Shown: positions 44,319 to 54,923, counted from the stretch's first letter. The stretch is DNA of 64,000 bases from Holtermannia corniformis (GCA_001599935.1 BCIJ01000011.1:426252-490251), one strand, 5' to 3'. The notes: generated from the letters alone by a model not told the origin. A program made the numbers and translations.

Positions 44319-44855
44319 TCAACCCTCCATCCTGAAGACCTCTTCGGCGTCTGCCCACCAGCCTGGACCCGACGCCGAGCCGGTCGCGTCTGGGATGAAG
44401 CTCTTCTGCATTGGGTCGGTGAGCTATGACATCTTATCAGCGATGCGATTTCCCCAGACGGACGTAAGTTACCTGCCACCACCGTCTCGTCTCTTTGCTC
44501 TCTGCGATGCGCGCCATATCGGCTTCAAACTGGTCCAGAGGGCCGATATACCGCATATGTGCAATCAGCAACGAGAGCGGCGCAAAGTAATGGATCGAGT
44601 AGTCTAAACCGGGGTCATGTCGGATCGCTCGTGTGGATCAAACGACGGCGTACCGACGATTCGAGCTTGCCGCAGCGCGGCTTGCACGCCCGGCCACATT
44701 GGCGCTGCATGGATCTAACGATGGGCTTTGAGAGGTCTGCGATGGGTGACGGGTGGACGACGAACCCGCTTGTACTCTTCCAACAGCTCGGGGCGAACTT
44801 GGATCACTTGGCAGATTCGCTTGCCTTGGTCTGTGCGCGGGAGCTCGGTGGTCAT
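44319..44855 (-). CDS. L-rhamnose mutarotase-like protein (128 aa)
   Basis: Small dimeric alpha/beta-barrel enzyme family (RhaM, DUF718) that interconverts sugar anomers. Exons 44855-44766, 44714-44654, 44603-44473 and 44423-44319 with 51-, 50- and 49-base introns. Sequence landmarks: KRICQVIQVRPELLEEYKR, IHAAPMWPGVQAALRQARI, VDYSIHYFAPLSLLIAHMRY, DQFEADMARIAESKETRRWW, LTDPMQKSF and GWWADAEEVFRMEG. The early histidine, the Tyr-Ser-Ile-His strand and the tryptophan pair fit the mutarotase active site. The family is best known in bacteria, but intron-bearing fungal members exist. No other rhamnose gene is adjacent, so the true sugar is open. Confidence 0.88.
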
Positions 44856-46082
44856 GTCTAGATGGAGTCGGTAGAGTGGATGCACTGGCGGTGCTTGGGT
44901 GCTATGTAGTCGAGTGACGCTGTACAGCACGTGTCCCTCAAAGTGTCTGGCAGCTGCGATACCAGCAGCAGCACGACGCCGCTACATATCCATATCATCA
45001 AGCGGAACTGACGCCTGATGCCAAGTGCTTCCTCTCGGGCGCCACACAAGGAAAGAGGGCCTCAGGGAAGAGCAAGCGTCGTTCATCATCAGCGCAAACT
45101 GCCTCTTACCCGCTCGCGTCATTAGCCGTACGCAGCCGTCTGCCATCAGTGCCTTTGTACACGCTCGCTCCATGATCACTGCTACATACAGTATGGGAAC
45201 ACCCTCCCACCATCACAGTCGCTTCGGCGCACGACGCACCGCCAGCATGGTGACTGACGGTGCGTTGCCGGCGGTAGCCCTGAGCGGCTCGTCCGATTCC
45301 ACCCGAGTGTGGCAGTGGCGGTGAGAACGGCCCGGCATTGCTTGTGACCAGAGACTGAGAGCGATGAGATGGAGCACAGAGTGTAGTACAGTGCGATGGC
45401 AACGGGACAGGCTAGAAGCATAGGGGCTGCACAAAGGAACCGCGGCAACGCTCACGGGCGAGCGTGGGATCGCACGACGGGATCCGCGTGGCAGTCGGGC
45501 AGTAGGCGGTCGTGTGCAGCATTGCCTCGGTGTAGTGGCAGTGCTGGCGTGTCTGGCCGCAGGCTGCGCTCGCCTGGCCGTGGTCGCCTGTGCTGTCGCC
45601 GCATGCAGTGTGATCAGCTGGCTGGTGCGGTCGTCGACTATTGCCGGGCCGTGTGATTCCTACATGCGGCAAGTTTGACGGTTTGCTGATCGGGCGTGAG
45701 CCAACCGACAGCGGCCGCTCGAGTGCGTACGCACCACTACCGCCGCCTCCGCCCTCGCCTGGGCCAGTCTGCCTACAGGTCACTGCACGAGTGCTCTCGC
45801 CTCCTCGACCGTTGCGCTCGTGTCCACGTCGGCCGTCTAAGCTGTGGACCCCTCGCGGTCGCCATCACACCATCCGCCGTTGGGTCGCCACAGTCTGCAC
45901 CAGCGCAGGGAAGCCGATCGAGCGCGCCGTGCTATTAGCTCTGCTCTCGTAACCGCGGAGCGGAGCAACCCTTGAATCTTTGACAGCACCAGCCAGCGAG
46001 CGTCAGCGACGGCAGCAGTCCATCACCACAGCACAAGTCTGCAACCCTCTGCCTCGATCACCACAGTCGACGCTCCTTCACC
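44856..46082. other. 1.2 kb intergenic region, mutarotase / Reg1-like divergent promoters
   Basis: The longest gene-poor stretch outside the small-ORF cluster. Several frames are open for 60-120 codons, but none looks like a protein and none carries matched splice signals. No tRNA, repeat or mobile element was recognised. It may hold a non-coding transcript or extended regulatory sequence for the glucose-repression-type gene to its right. Confidence 0.4.
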
Positions 46083-49000
46083 ATGGCTCAGCTCGTGCCC
46101 GCCCTGGTCAGTCTGGCACGCCGTCTGACCAATCACGCCACCTTGTACTGACTGCACCGTAGACGTCGCTCCCGCTCGACTCGACCGCAGCGCCGGCGGC
46201 AGAGGACATCCAGGCAAAGCCGCCAATCATCTGCGTAGACTACCTCTCGCACGAGTGGATCGAGGAAGACGTCTGGGCCTCATGGCGCTCAATGACCCGT
46301 CACAAGAATGAGATTGCAAACGGCGTCAGGCTCGAAAACGCTTCCTGGCGGACGTGGCAGAAGCAGAGGAACAAGCTGAGGACGATTAGCCCAGAGACGC
46401 TCAACTGGTGAGTGCCGCACAGGGTGGATGGGTGCCGTCAGGCCAAAAGTCGTCAATCGGTGTATCTCACAAGGGCTCGTCGGCAGTAGCTTGTCCCGTT
46501 CGCCGGACAGCAGCCTGTTCAGTCAGCAGCAATGTCTTGGGCGAACCTGCCGCGAGCTTTGTCAGCTTCCCCGTTTCGCTTCCTATCAAGGTTTCGCACA
46601 AGCCAAGCTTTGCCGACTCCTATCCGGCCTCTAGTCTGCGACCGCGAAACCTGCTCGGCACGACATGGATCCTTGGTGCAACTCCCTACAACTGTCACGG
46701 TACTGACTGCTTCCAGGCTGAAAGACTCGGACGTCACCTGGCTGTATGGCCCTCTGCACACGGCTCAGGTCGAACCCGTGCGACCGCTCAAGATCAGCAG
46801 CACCGATGACCGACTTGGCATAGTCCGCGCCGATTCGGCCTCTGGCAAGAAGCCCATCCTCAAGCACCGGACATTGTCCGAGATGCTGACGATTCCGATG
46901 CCGTCGAGCCCAATCCTCGAAGCGACAACGAGCCACGAAAGCGGCGAAGTCGATGACGAGGCAGGCGGGAGACCAATGCTGATGCAGACAAAGTCGGACA
47001 CCAACATTGTCCGGCGCAACGTCTTGTCCGGTCGCAAGGGTAGCCCAGACCGGAGCAGCATCATCAGCGGTGGTCGATCGCCCGTCAACGATCCAGTACC
47101 GCAGCAGCCCGTGCTGAGCCCTGGCCAACACGGCGCTTCCACCCCCGACACGGAATCAGGCCACAGCGGCAAGCGCCACATTTCGTTCAATACATTCGTC
47201 GAGCAGTGCATCTCGGTCGATGAGCCGCCCGAGCCGGTAGAGTCTGATTCAGACTCTGACGACTCGAGCGAAATGCTCGAGATCCGATCCAACCGCTCTT
47301 CTGGATCCTCGAAATCCTCCCGACCTAGCTTTAGCCGAAACTCGTCGACGTCGTCGGCCGACCACTTGACGATTGCAAAGATTGCACCGACAACGCTCAA
47401 GACAACCGGTGTGTTCCCATCACCGAGCCCGGCCGTCGTGTTTGCGCCTCCGCCAGAGTATCAATCACCCGGCGCGAGCTCATCCTCGTCAACACGCTCC
47501 AACCGCGACAGCGCCGCGTTCGATTTCCCATCGCCTCAGGCTAACAAGGGCAAGTGGGATCAAGACGATGATGACGACGACTACTCGAGCGTTGGTTTTG
47601 ACTACTTTTCCGGGCCCGACCTCGGCGTCGGTAGCGAGTATGACCGACAAAAGGGCGCGACGGCTGTACAAAGCCATACGGGGTCAAAGAGTGCGCCGGG
47701 CGCAAACTTGCAGGCCCAAGTCCAGGCGGCCAAAAGCGGCGCGCCCTATCGCGCTTCACCTCAATCGTCCTCTACCTCGTCATCGCAAAACTCGTCGTCG
47801 ACAGCCACCCCAACGCAGACACCTGGAGCCCAGGTCTCGACTTCACCACGGAGCTCAATCGCCGGTCCGGGCACCGCCAGTCAACCGGGCCGATCGATCC
47901 TCAAGGTCCGCCCACCGGGTCAGGCTTCAAAGTCGCCAGAACCAGAAGCAGATCCGTCAAACTACTTCAATTTTAACCCTTCGGCCGCGACTGGCTTTGG
48001 CATGAATCAGCCACGGGGTCCGACGGCCAACGTACAAGCGTCAGCGGCTGTTGGCCCGACTGGCTCGCCGCTCGCTAGCCCCGTGTTGGCGACGGCTGGT
48101 AGCGAGGGACCAAGTGAGCGTGGGCGGTCGAGTGTGCGACAGGGATCGTCGGCGTCGGCAGAGCGATCGGGTTCACGCAGTACTACTGGCAGCGTGGCTA
48201 GTGTCAGCCCGAACTCGGCATCACGACCGACAGCGTCGCAAGCGCAGCAACCGCACAGCGACGCTGCGGCTGGCTCGGCACCCGCACCACCTGCTGGTGC
48301 CGTTCCACCCACAGGTTCGGGTCTTGGTGCCGGAGGGTTCGCCAAGGGTCAAAAACCGCCGGCGATCAAGACCCCGTCTGGCATTGGTGGTGATCTGGCT
48401 TCGCCCGGGTCAGGCGAGCAATCCCCCGGTCGCTCACCCTGGTCTGATGGCCCAAACGGTGATAGCTCGGAACCCATGGACGTCGACTATGTGCCCGAGC
48501 GTTCGTCGACGCCTACGCCGCACTCCTCTCCGCAGGTGAGCAAACTCGGCCAGCGCCTGCCAGCGCTGGAAGTGCCGATCGCTGACTACACGCAGCAATA
48601 ATCCTCGTCCTCGCCTGTTGTCATTGCAAACCCTAAACCATTGTATTCACCTCGTCGTCTCGCGTTCTCTCTCCCCTTTTCCTACGTCCAAAAGATTGCA
48701 TTCCGTCCAATGGTCGACACCTCGCCAGCGTCCCTCCCCCACGCGTCCTCGTCTACCTCTTCTATCCCGCAAGTCGACCCCACAGTGACCTCGCCGCCTG
48801 TCCTTCAACACACCCCGTCCGACTCTAAACAGCCGACTGTAGCGCAAACGAGCACGACTGCGCATCCCGTCATTGCACCCCCTCATGAACGGTCCGCATC
48901 CGATACCCTCGTCCCCAGCCCGAACGACAGTGACGGCGAGGGCACGTCGGAAGAGGATGAAGGCGCGAGCATCGTCGGTCGCGCAGTCAACATTGCACAG

Positions 49001-49102
49001 ACGGCAAAGGGTCTCATTGGCTCGCTGCTAGGTTATCCAGACCCGGCAGCGGGTTCGAGCTCGAGCACAGGCAAGGGTCACCATCGGTCAAAGTCGGGTT
49101 AG
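46083..49102 (+). CDS. Reg1-like regulatory subunit of protein phosphatase 1
   Basis: Reg1-type proteins direct Glc7 (PP1) to the Snf1 kinase in glucose repression. Exons 46083-46106, 46163-46407 and from 46717 encode the conserved N-terminal domain VDYLSHEWIEEDVWASWRSM, ENASWRTWQKQRNKLRTISP, then TLNWLKDSDVTWLYGPLH. The PP1-docking segment KRHISFNTFVEQC has an RVxF-like RHISF core. The middle is Ser/Pro-rich with an acidic DSDSDDSSE patch. The 3' end is ambiguous. Unspliced, the frame stops at 48601. A good donor (CAG|GTGAGC, 48536) may instead splice to about 48695, adding an exon to 49102 ending AVNIAQTAKGLIGSLLGY, which resembles Reg1 C-termini. The second intron, 309 bases, is long and its end is in frame. 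Confidence 0.78.
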
Positions 49103-49403
49103 CATTACTACCTCTTCATTGCATGCTTTTGGACGTTTGATCATCTATCTCCCCTCGCGTGGGCAAGGCCTTGTGCTAGCCGCTTTATATGTAACATCTG
49201 CAGCATTCCACACACGGTCAGGAGCACCGACCGGGGTCTTGTCAAAGGATGTTGAGACGGGTGCCACTCTGGGGATGTTTGCCACCGTGCAGCCTCGGGC
49301 AGCATCAACAACCACGTCGTTTGACGGACTCGATACGCTCTTCAGGCAGCAGTAGCTAGACACGACTGCTTGGGAGCCTCTAGACTAGACAAAAGTCGGC
49401 AGG
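49103..49403. other. Intergenic, upstream of UBC6
   Basis: 301 bases with nothing recognisable apart from its position as 3' flank of the Reg1-like gene and UBC6 promoter. Confidence 0.4.
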
Positions 49404-50700
49404 ATGGCGACAAAGGTTGCGCAGAAGCGGGTGAGTGGACCGCACAGACGTCAACCGAGCGACTACTTGTCCCCCTTGCGCGATACTCCAGCTCCCATCA
49501 ATCTGACAGACGGCATATACTGATACACATGGTAGCTCCAGAAAGAGTACCTCGCAATGACCCGCAGTCCTCCCCCTTTCATCTGGGCGGCGCCAGAGGA
49601 GAAGAACATTCTCGACTGTGAGTGGATGGTATGTAGCTCCTCGCTGTCGAGCTAACGCGACACGCAGGGCACTTCATCATTGTGAGTATGAGCAGCCGTG
49701 CGAATGTTAGCTGACACTGAACAGCGTGGTCCGCCTGACTCGCCGTACGCGGGCGGAGAGTACCATGGACTGATCATGTTCCCGAACGACTATCGTGAGT
49801 TGCGAGATTGCGATCCTAGCAATGGGACTTATGCGGAACGATCAGCCTTCAAGCCACCAGATGTCAAACTGTTCACACCGTCTGGGCGATTTGAGCCAGG
49901 TGTCAAGATCTGCATGAGCATGACGTCCTAGTGAGTGACCACGTAGCCAACCAGTGGTGTTGGATCTCAGCTGACACCGTCGCAGTCACCCCAGCACGTA
50001 CGTGAGGTAGTCGACTGACTGGTATATACTGACGAGGCTGTTGATTAGATGGAATGCCGCCTGGTAAGTGAGGTCCCTGTGCTTGACCTTCATTGACGCA
50101 ACGCAGGTCCGTGGCCACCATCTTGACTGGTTTGCTGAGCTTCATGCTCTCGGACGAGTACGTTGCGCATGCTTGTATCATAGTATCAGTACTCAAAAAG
50201 TCACAGGGTAACAACCGGGGCCGTCCGATCGACTCCAGAGCAGAAGCGCATCCTGGCCCAGCGGTCTCACGCCTTCAACCTGACCAGCAAAAAGTTCAGA
50301 GTTCGTCCAGTCGATCGGTACACCTCGGCATACTGACAAACACTCGTAGGAAATCTTCCCCGACGTAAACTCCACCTTTGACTCACGTGGACTGACTGAC
50401 ACCATTTCAGTACGCCCAGCCTGAAATGAAGGACGTCCCCGATATGGGGATACCCCCTGCACCCGCGGCGCCTGGTACCCAGGCCCCTCCCGCCCCAATC
50501 GTAAGTCATCTCTTCGCTTCCTACATTCGACTAACGTTAATCGGGAGGTGTCTCAAGTCGTAGCTGCCCCTGAGCCCAAGGCCGTGCCAATACGTCCTGC
50601 TGGGGCACCGCGGAATGGTTGGATGCCTGGTTGGAGGTGGATCATTGCCGCGATCGCAGTGCTGGTATTAGGACGGCTGAGTAGCTTGGTAGGGATTTGA
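49404..50700 (+). CDS. UBC6: ER-anchored ubiquitin-conjugating enzyme E2 (Ubc6/UBE2J type)
   Basis: E2 of ER-associated degradation, tail-anchored in the ER membrane. Twelve exons: 49404-49430, 49536-49617, 49668-49681, 49725-49794, 49846-49930, 49986-49997, 50049-50063, 50107-50157, 50207-50300, 50350-50364, 50411-50500, 50548-50700; 235 residues. It reads KRLQKEYLAMTRSPPPFIWA, HFIIRGPPDSPYAGGEYHG, PFKPPDVKLFTPSGRFEPG, then KICMSMTSYHPSTWNAAWSV with the catalytic Cys at about 87 and the Ubc6-type YHPSTWN. Next are LLSFMLSDEVTTGAVRSTP and a Pro-rich linker, then a C-terminal membrane anchor (WIIAAIAVLVLGRLSSLVG). Exons of 12, 14, 15 and 15 bases surround the active site and linker. Confidence 0.94.
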
Positions 50701-51115
50701 TCGGGGCGTTGTACGTGTAGATGATTCATGGGCATGTAGTCTTGTGGTACAAACCCTCGAGGTTATACTTTACGAGACAACATACCGATTTCAGCAGGCC
50801 AGGCCGTGTACTCGGCATCCCTGGACAAGGCGTGGCAAAGCCAACTAGAGATGTGCCCTGTCAAGTGCAGTCGCGATGACCTGTCGCATTAGAGAGCAAG
50901 ACTAGCAATGGCTGCTTTCTCCTTGGAGGTCCATTCACCGACGGAATCTACTGCGCCCTAGCTATTCCTATGACTCGGACGGTGACCATGAGCACATACA
51001 CGATTTGATGCGCCTAAAAGGATCCCTCCCGTTGACAGCGATCCTTTCTTCCCGTAACCAGAAACGCCTGACGTATCTATATAAGCTGAAGGCGGGCGCA
51101 GCATCAATACATAGC
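50701..51115. promoter_or_regulatory. Left boundary and promoter of the small-ORF cluster
   Basis: 415 bases. TATATAAG at 51078-51085 lies 38 bases before the first cluster ATG. The sequence looks less GC-rich than its surroundings. Confidence 0.5.
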
Positions 51116-51457
51116 ATGGTTGAAATGCCTTCTTCCGACAGAATTATATGTGCTGCACCCGCGCCAGACGAAAGTCGAGCAGCATTCCAGCAGTGGCTCT
51201 CACACCCGCATCGGCCTGTACCAAGCGCAGCTTGGCCGTTTGCATCTACCTCACCCACTGGCATGATTGAACTTGTCACCAAGGGGCAAGCTCAGGCCAT
51301 CCCGGACGATCGAAAGCGAGAACTGCTTGGTACTTACGATAATACGGTGAGAAGGTCGAAGAAGCTCCTGCCAGAGGCAGAGGGAGGATTACGCGCGTGG
51401 TTGGAAGAGGTGGAGCGGGCCGTCGCCGTACGAGACGAGCATGGGGAGCATATTTGA
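51116..51457 (+). CDS. Small-ORF cluster member 1 (113 aa), unknown family
   Basis: Intronless; the ATG at 51116 follows a TATATAAG box (51078-51085). Layout shared with the other members: an N-terminal AAFQQW, a Pro/Ala linker, then a helical half with RKRELLGTYDNTVRRSKK, and AWLEEVERAVAV near the end. The ELLGTYDN segment pairs with ELLGTHNN of member 3. No signal peptide, membrane segment or cysteine pattern. An upstream in-frame ATG (51008) precedes the TATA box and was not used. No recognised family. Confidence 0.65.
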   Translation: MVEMPSSDRIICAAPAPDESRAAFQQWLSHPHRPVPSAAWPFASTSPTGMIELVTKGQAQAIPDDRKRELLGTYDNTVRRSKKLLPEAEGGLRAWLEEVERAVAVRDEHGEHI

Positions 51458-51624
51458 AAGGCAGACGCTTGAATTGGATGGAGCTAAGTTGACCGAGTTA
51501 TGCGAAGCCACTGAAATCCGATTCCTTTGCCCCGCGAACACAGCATTGCGGTTCCAGTCCGTGCGAAGGCCTCGTTGGCTACACTTGTTCTGCAGCCGTG
51601 ACGGTCAGTAACAACAAACACGCC

Positions 51625-51951
51625 ATGTCAATGCAACCCTCTTTGAACCGATCAACCCAGAGAGACGCCTTTTCACGTTGGATGGATCAGGGGGAGTACT
51701 CTCGAGATGCCGTCCACTACGCTAAATCCAACTGCCATCGGATCCTCAGTGATGCAGAGACTGCTGCAAAGGTTTCCTTTACTGCTGGGCAGCGAATGGA
51801 TTTGATTCGCCGGCACTACTATGCTGTGCAGACTTGCACAAGATCAGCGAACACGGAAGCGCTCCGAGGGTGGCTCGCGTCGGTTGGCGACGAGTGCGTC
51901 AGTTCAATGGCTCGTAAGCACCACTCGCACCCGCGCATACGAGAGTGCTAG
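51625..51951 (+). CDS. Small-ORF cluster member 2 (108 aa), unknown family
   Basis: Intronless. It starts MSMQPSLNRSTQ, then DAFSRWMDQ (the Phe-x2-Trp motif) and AVHYAKSN, a central QRMDLIRRHYYAV helix and the closing ALRGWLASVGDECVSSM. The spacing of these elements matches members 3, 5 and 7, though identity is low. The His/Arg-rich C-terminus (ARKHHSHPRIREC) is unique. No TATA box found. Confidence 0.6.
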   Translation: MSMQPSLNRSTQRDAFSRWMDQGEYSRDAVHYAKSNCHRILSDAETAAKVSFTAGQRMDLIRRHYYAVQTCTRSANTEALRGWLASVGDECVSSMARKHHSHPRIREC

Positions 51952-52271
51952 TAGTCCTTCTATACAGGATAAATTGATCGCAGGGTGCAGACAGGTGATG
52001 AGTCACTACTCACCTTTCGGGGTGGCGGCTGGTCTTCCAGCATCATAGACTCAAATAACGCCTGCGATCAACTCAGTAGGAAATCTGATCATGTGAGGCA
52101 ACTGGAGCTCAGCGTCGCGTCAACTGAGCAGCGCAGCACGCAAGAAATTCCTTTGCGCGGGTCTCAGAGGTGCAGGCGAGCGCAAACTCATTTTATCAAG
52201 CGACTTGAGATGAGAAGGCCACTGGCTTGATATAAGCACTCGAGTGCACCCTGCAGCTCACTGATCTCATA
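51952..52271. promoter_or_regulatory. Spacer between members 2 and 3, with TATA box
   Basis: 320 bases. TATAAG at 52231-52236 (GATATAAG) lies 41 bases before the member 3 ATG, almost the same distance as in member 1. No other gene seen. Confidence 0.5.
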
Positions 52272-52565
52272 ATGACCGACATTACTACAAGTACTGACAA
52301 ATCCGAGTTCGATACCTGGACTACCCAGCAGGATTGCGTCACCCCTACTTCTCGGGCGGTCGCTTACATAGAATCGTCACCTGCTACAATCATTACAGAC
52401 CTCGAGAGTCAGACAGATAGGAAACTGCTGCCCATCCAACGAGTCGAGCTGCTTGGCACCCACAATAATCTGCTTCGCGCAAAGCACAGTTATCCGCAGA
52501 ATGCGTCAGCACTGTCGGGATGGTACAAGCAGGTCCGCACTGCTTTGACAGATCAAAGCGAATGA
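52272..52565 (+). CDS. Small-ORF cluster member 3 (97 aa), unknown family
   Basis: Intronless, ATG 41 bases after a TATA box. Elements in order: SEFDTWTTQQ, RAVAYIESS, then PIQRVELLGTHNNLLRAKH and ALSGWYKQVRTALTDQ. It is the closest relative of member 1 through the ELLGT-[YH]-[DN]-N block followed by a leucine/tryptophan helix. Short and acidic at the start; no targeting signal. Confidence 0.65.
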   Translation: MTDITTSTDKSEFDTWTTQQDCVTPTSRAVAYIESSPATIITDLESQTDRKLLPIQRVELLGTHNNLLRAKHSYPQNASALSGWYKQVRTALTDQSE

Positions 52566-52934
52566 TGCTGTTTAGCGCGGCGAGCTTGAAAGTGATAGCG
52601 CCGAGCCTGCAATGCATATTACTTATATACCTATTCCTGACCCGTCTGCAGGTGGACTAGTACGTATCTCAAGTTCGCAAACGGATGAGCCATTCTCGCG
52701 TACTAAAGGAGCAGGCCGGTAGGCCGAATGCCCGCCTTGCTGGACAACGGACCGGCGAACACCTTTGTGATGATGACGTATCCCTCTACTACCCGGCTCC
52801 AAACGCCAAGTAACGGTGATCGTCAAGGGAAGCCATCTCATGACGATACAAGACAAGGCGATACGTTGCCTTCGATCTCCGCTCGCCAACATAAAGTCGA
52901 CGCCTTTGTGTTCACCGCCTACCAAAAAGTCAAC
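52566..52934. other. Spacer between members 3 and 4
   Basis: 369 bases. The member 4 frame stays open from an ATG at 52728, so part of this could code for a longer N-terminus. Confidence 0.4.
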
Positions 52935-53267
52935 ATGCCTGGGACTAGTCTGGAGGCAAAGCACCAGCGGGGTCAGAGCACGGCATCAGTAGTCTCGGTC
53001 GAAGAAACGGGCGAACCAGAATATCAGCATTGGCTGGAGCAAAGTAAAGCCGGGTCGCAGACAAGCCTTGCCTCGGCGGCTGCTCGTTTCATCAGGGAGC
53101 ACACGGTCAAAGCACTTGAAATGACTGCGACGCTGCCGGCCGACGGTACAGCTGATGCATACGTAAACGACATCAACGCCGACACGTCCGACGCCGATTG
53201 TGAGAAATGGGCGAGGTCTTTGATCGAGGTGGACGAAAACATGAAGCCTGCGGCGGACAAGTTGTGA
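52935..53267 (+). CDS. Small-ORF cluster member 4 (110 aa), divergent
   Basis: I chose the ATG at 52935 by analogy in length; the frame is open from 52728 (180 aa). Elements: PEYQHWLEQSK (Tyr in place of Phe), AAARFIREHTVKALEMTA, a shortened middle (ADAYVNDINADTSD), then CEKWARSLIEVDENMK. It is the most acidic and least similar member, but keeps both tryptophan elements at the expected ends. Confidence 0.5.
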   Translation: MPGTSLEAKHQRGQSTASVVSVEETGEPEYQHWLEQSKAGSQTSLASAAARFIREHTVKALEMTATLPADGTADAYVNDINADTSDADCEKWARSLIEVDENMKPAADKL

Positions 53268-53928
53268 TTACGCATGTTTCAGTGCGCCAGCTGCCAACAC
53301 ATACTGATGAATATGTTGCACTTGTCACTCCCCGCTGCGGAATAACTTGCTTAGCTCGGCTGGCGTCGTGTCGAAGGGGATCCCGCCCACCCGCACCGGC
53401 AGACACGTGATGCGTGACGCAAGACATGGCTCCAACAGGCCATAAAGTACAACTCGTAGGCGACTGAAACGGAGCGCAGACAAAGAGGAGGAAGAAGGGG
53501 AGGATGGCAGGTGAGCCTTGAGCTTGCAGCCGCCCTCGATGATGGCGAAAGACGGTTGAGCCAATCTCGAAAACCGTCCCTTTGGCGATTCTGGCGAAAC
53601 TGCCAGAAATGCCAAAAGGCGGACGTGACTAGCAAGCTCCTAGCGCCTCGCTAACACATGCTCTCACCGTCCATCCCATCACTACTGCCATTCGACACAT
53701 ATGCTCATTGCTCCTGGGTGATACCGCTCTATTGACCCGTTGTCGGCTCTATTATACAGCCCGTTGGATCCATACACCGAGACCGGACAAAGCTCGGACT
53801 CAGGTGCGGTTCACAGCCTCCAGATGGCACCTTTCGCAGGATGTAGGATCTTTTCACGCGGTGAATCTCTCCCTGAGCAAAGGAGTAACCGACCGAGGCC
53901 ATCTTACACCGCCTGAAAAGGAGATAGG
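53268..53928. other. Spacer between members 4 and 5
   Basis: 661 bases. Minus-strand frames are open for about 95 codons (53325-53635) without protein-like character. A TTATACAG sequence at about 53751 is too far upstream (about 180 bases) to be a confident TATA box for member 5. Confidence 0.4.
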
Positions 53929-54243
53929 ATGGAAGATACCTCGCCCACCTCCATGTCGACCCCGACGAGCAGTGAAAACGCGTTCAACGCATGGCGCAAA
54001 GACACCACCGAACCCCTTACGGGAGATGCGTTGACGTATGCAATGAGCAGGCGAGACTCGTATATACAGGCCATACTCGGCCGCTGTGAGACGTCACCGA
54101 GCGCAGTGGTCATTCTGGAGCTGCAAGCAGAATACGAACGCTCAGTGGAGTCGGCCACAGAAGAGCAGAAGAGTACCGCCTTTCACTGTTGGGCCAAGAC
54201 AGTACAGCACTGCATCGCAAAGGATGTCTATCCACCGAGGTAA
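53929..54243 (+). CDS. Small-ORF cluster member 5 (104 aa), unknown family
   Basis: Intronless. It starts MEDTSPTSMSTPTSS, then ENAFNAWRKDTTEPL, ALTYAMSRRDSYIQAIL, a helix ILELQAEYERSVESATEEQK and STAFHCWAKTVQHCIAK. The blocks A-F-x2-W-R-x-D, YAMS, IQA, SV-x2-A and AF-x2-W-x3-V all recur at the same spacing in member 7, making these two the clearest paralogous pair. Confidence 0.7.
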   Translation: MEDTSPTSMSTPTSSENAFNAWRKDTTEPLTGDALTYAMSRRDSYIQAILGRCETSPSAVVILELQAEYERSVESATEEQKSTAFHCWAKTVQHCIAKDVYPPR

Positions 54244-54923
54244 ATTAGAGTGGGCACTAGGTAGCAAAGCGTTACCTACCTCATGTAGTGCACTCTGCAG
54301 CAAGCGATGAGGGCACCCAAGTACAGTGTCCAGCATAAAGTAGCCTCGAAGGGGTGCGGTCTTGCAGCCACAAGCGCTGCGCTGCGTACGGGCAAAAGTC
54401 CCATGCACCTACCATGGCTTGGTCGTAGACTAGAGGAGGAGGACACAAAGGTTGGCAGCTCGCTGCGATACACATGGACAGTGACAGATCGCTGATAATC
54501 TCGGGCTAAGTTTGGGTGCCGCGGCCAGTATGGTACTTTAGGGACCTGACACTCAGCACAAATCATGCTGATCGTGCAGATGTGTGGACACTGGACCGAG
54601 AGTGTCACCCGGTGTCCGAGCGTTTTTTGAGACGGGACGGCATCTGGGCAGCGTACGAGCATGGCCTGCAGTAGCGCTGATAAAGCTCACACGGCCGAGC
54701 TGCATCGGTCCGAGAGGTCAGGAGGTGGAAGGCATGGCGCAATGGGAAGTGCGAGTCACGTACGGCGCGCTTCCTGCGAAAGACTGGCCTTCCGAAGAAG
54801 AGTACCGTCTGAGGAGTTGCACCTGTCGGGTACCTCCGGGCGAAGGCCCCTAGTCAGTGAGCATACGCCAAGTGTAAAAGCTACGGATACAGCGTCTGCA
54901 TCGACCGAGTACCCCAAAGACAA
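54244..54923. other. Spacer before member 6
   Basis: 680 bases. A different frame just upstream of member 6 contains TEYPKDKWSRN, a possible remnant of the missing N-terminal aromatic/Trp element. No other gene supported. Confidence 0.4.
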
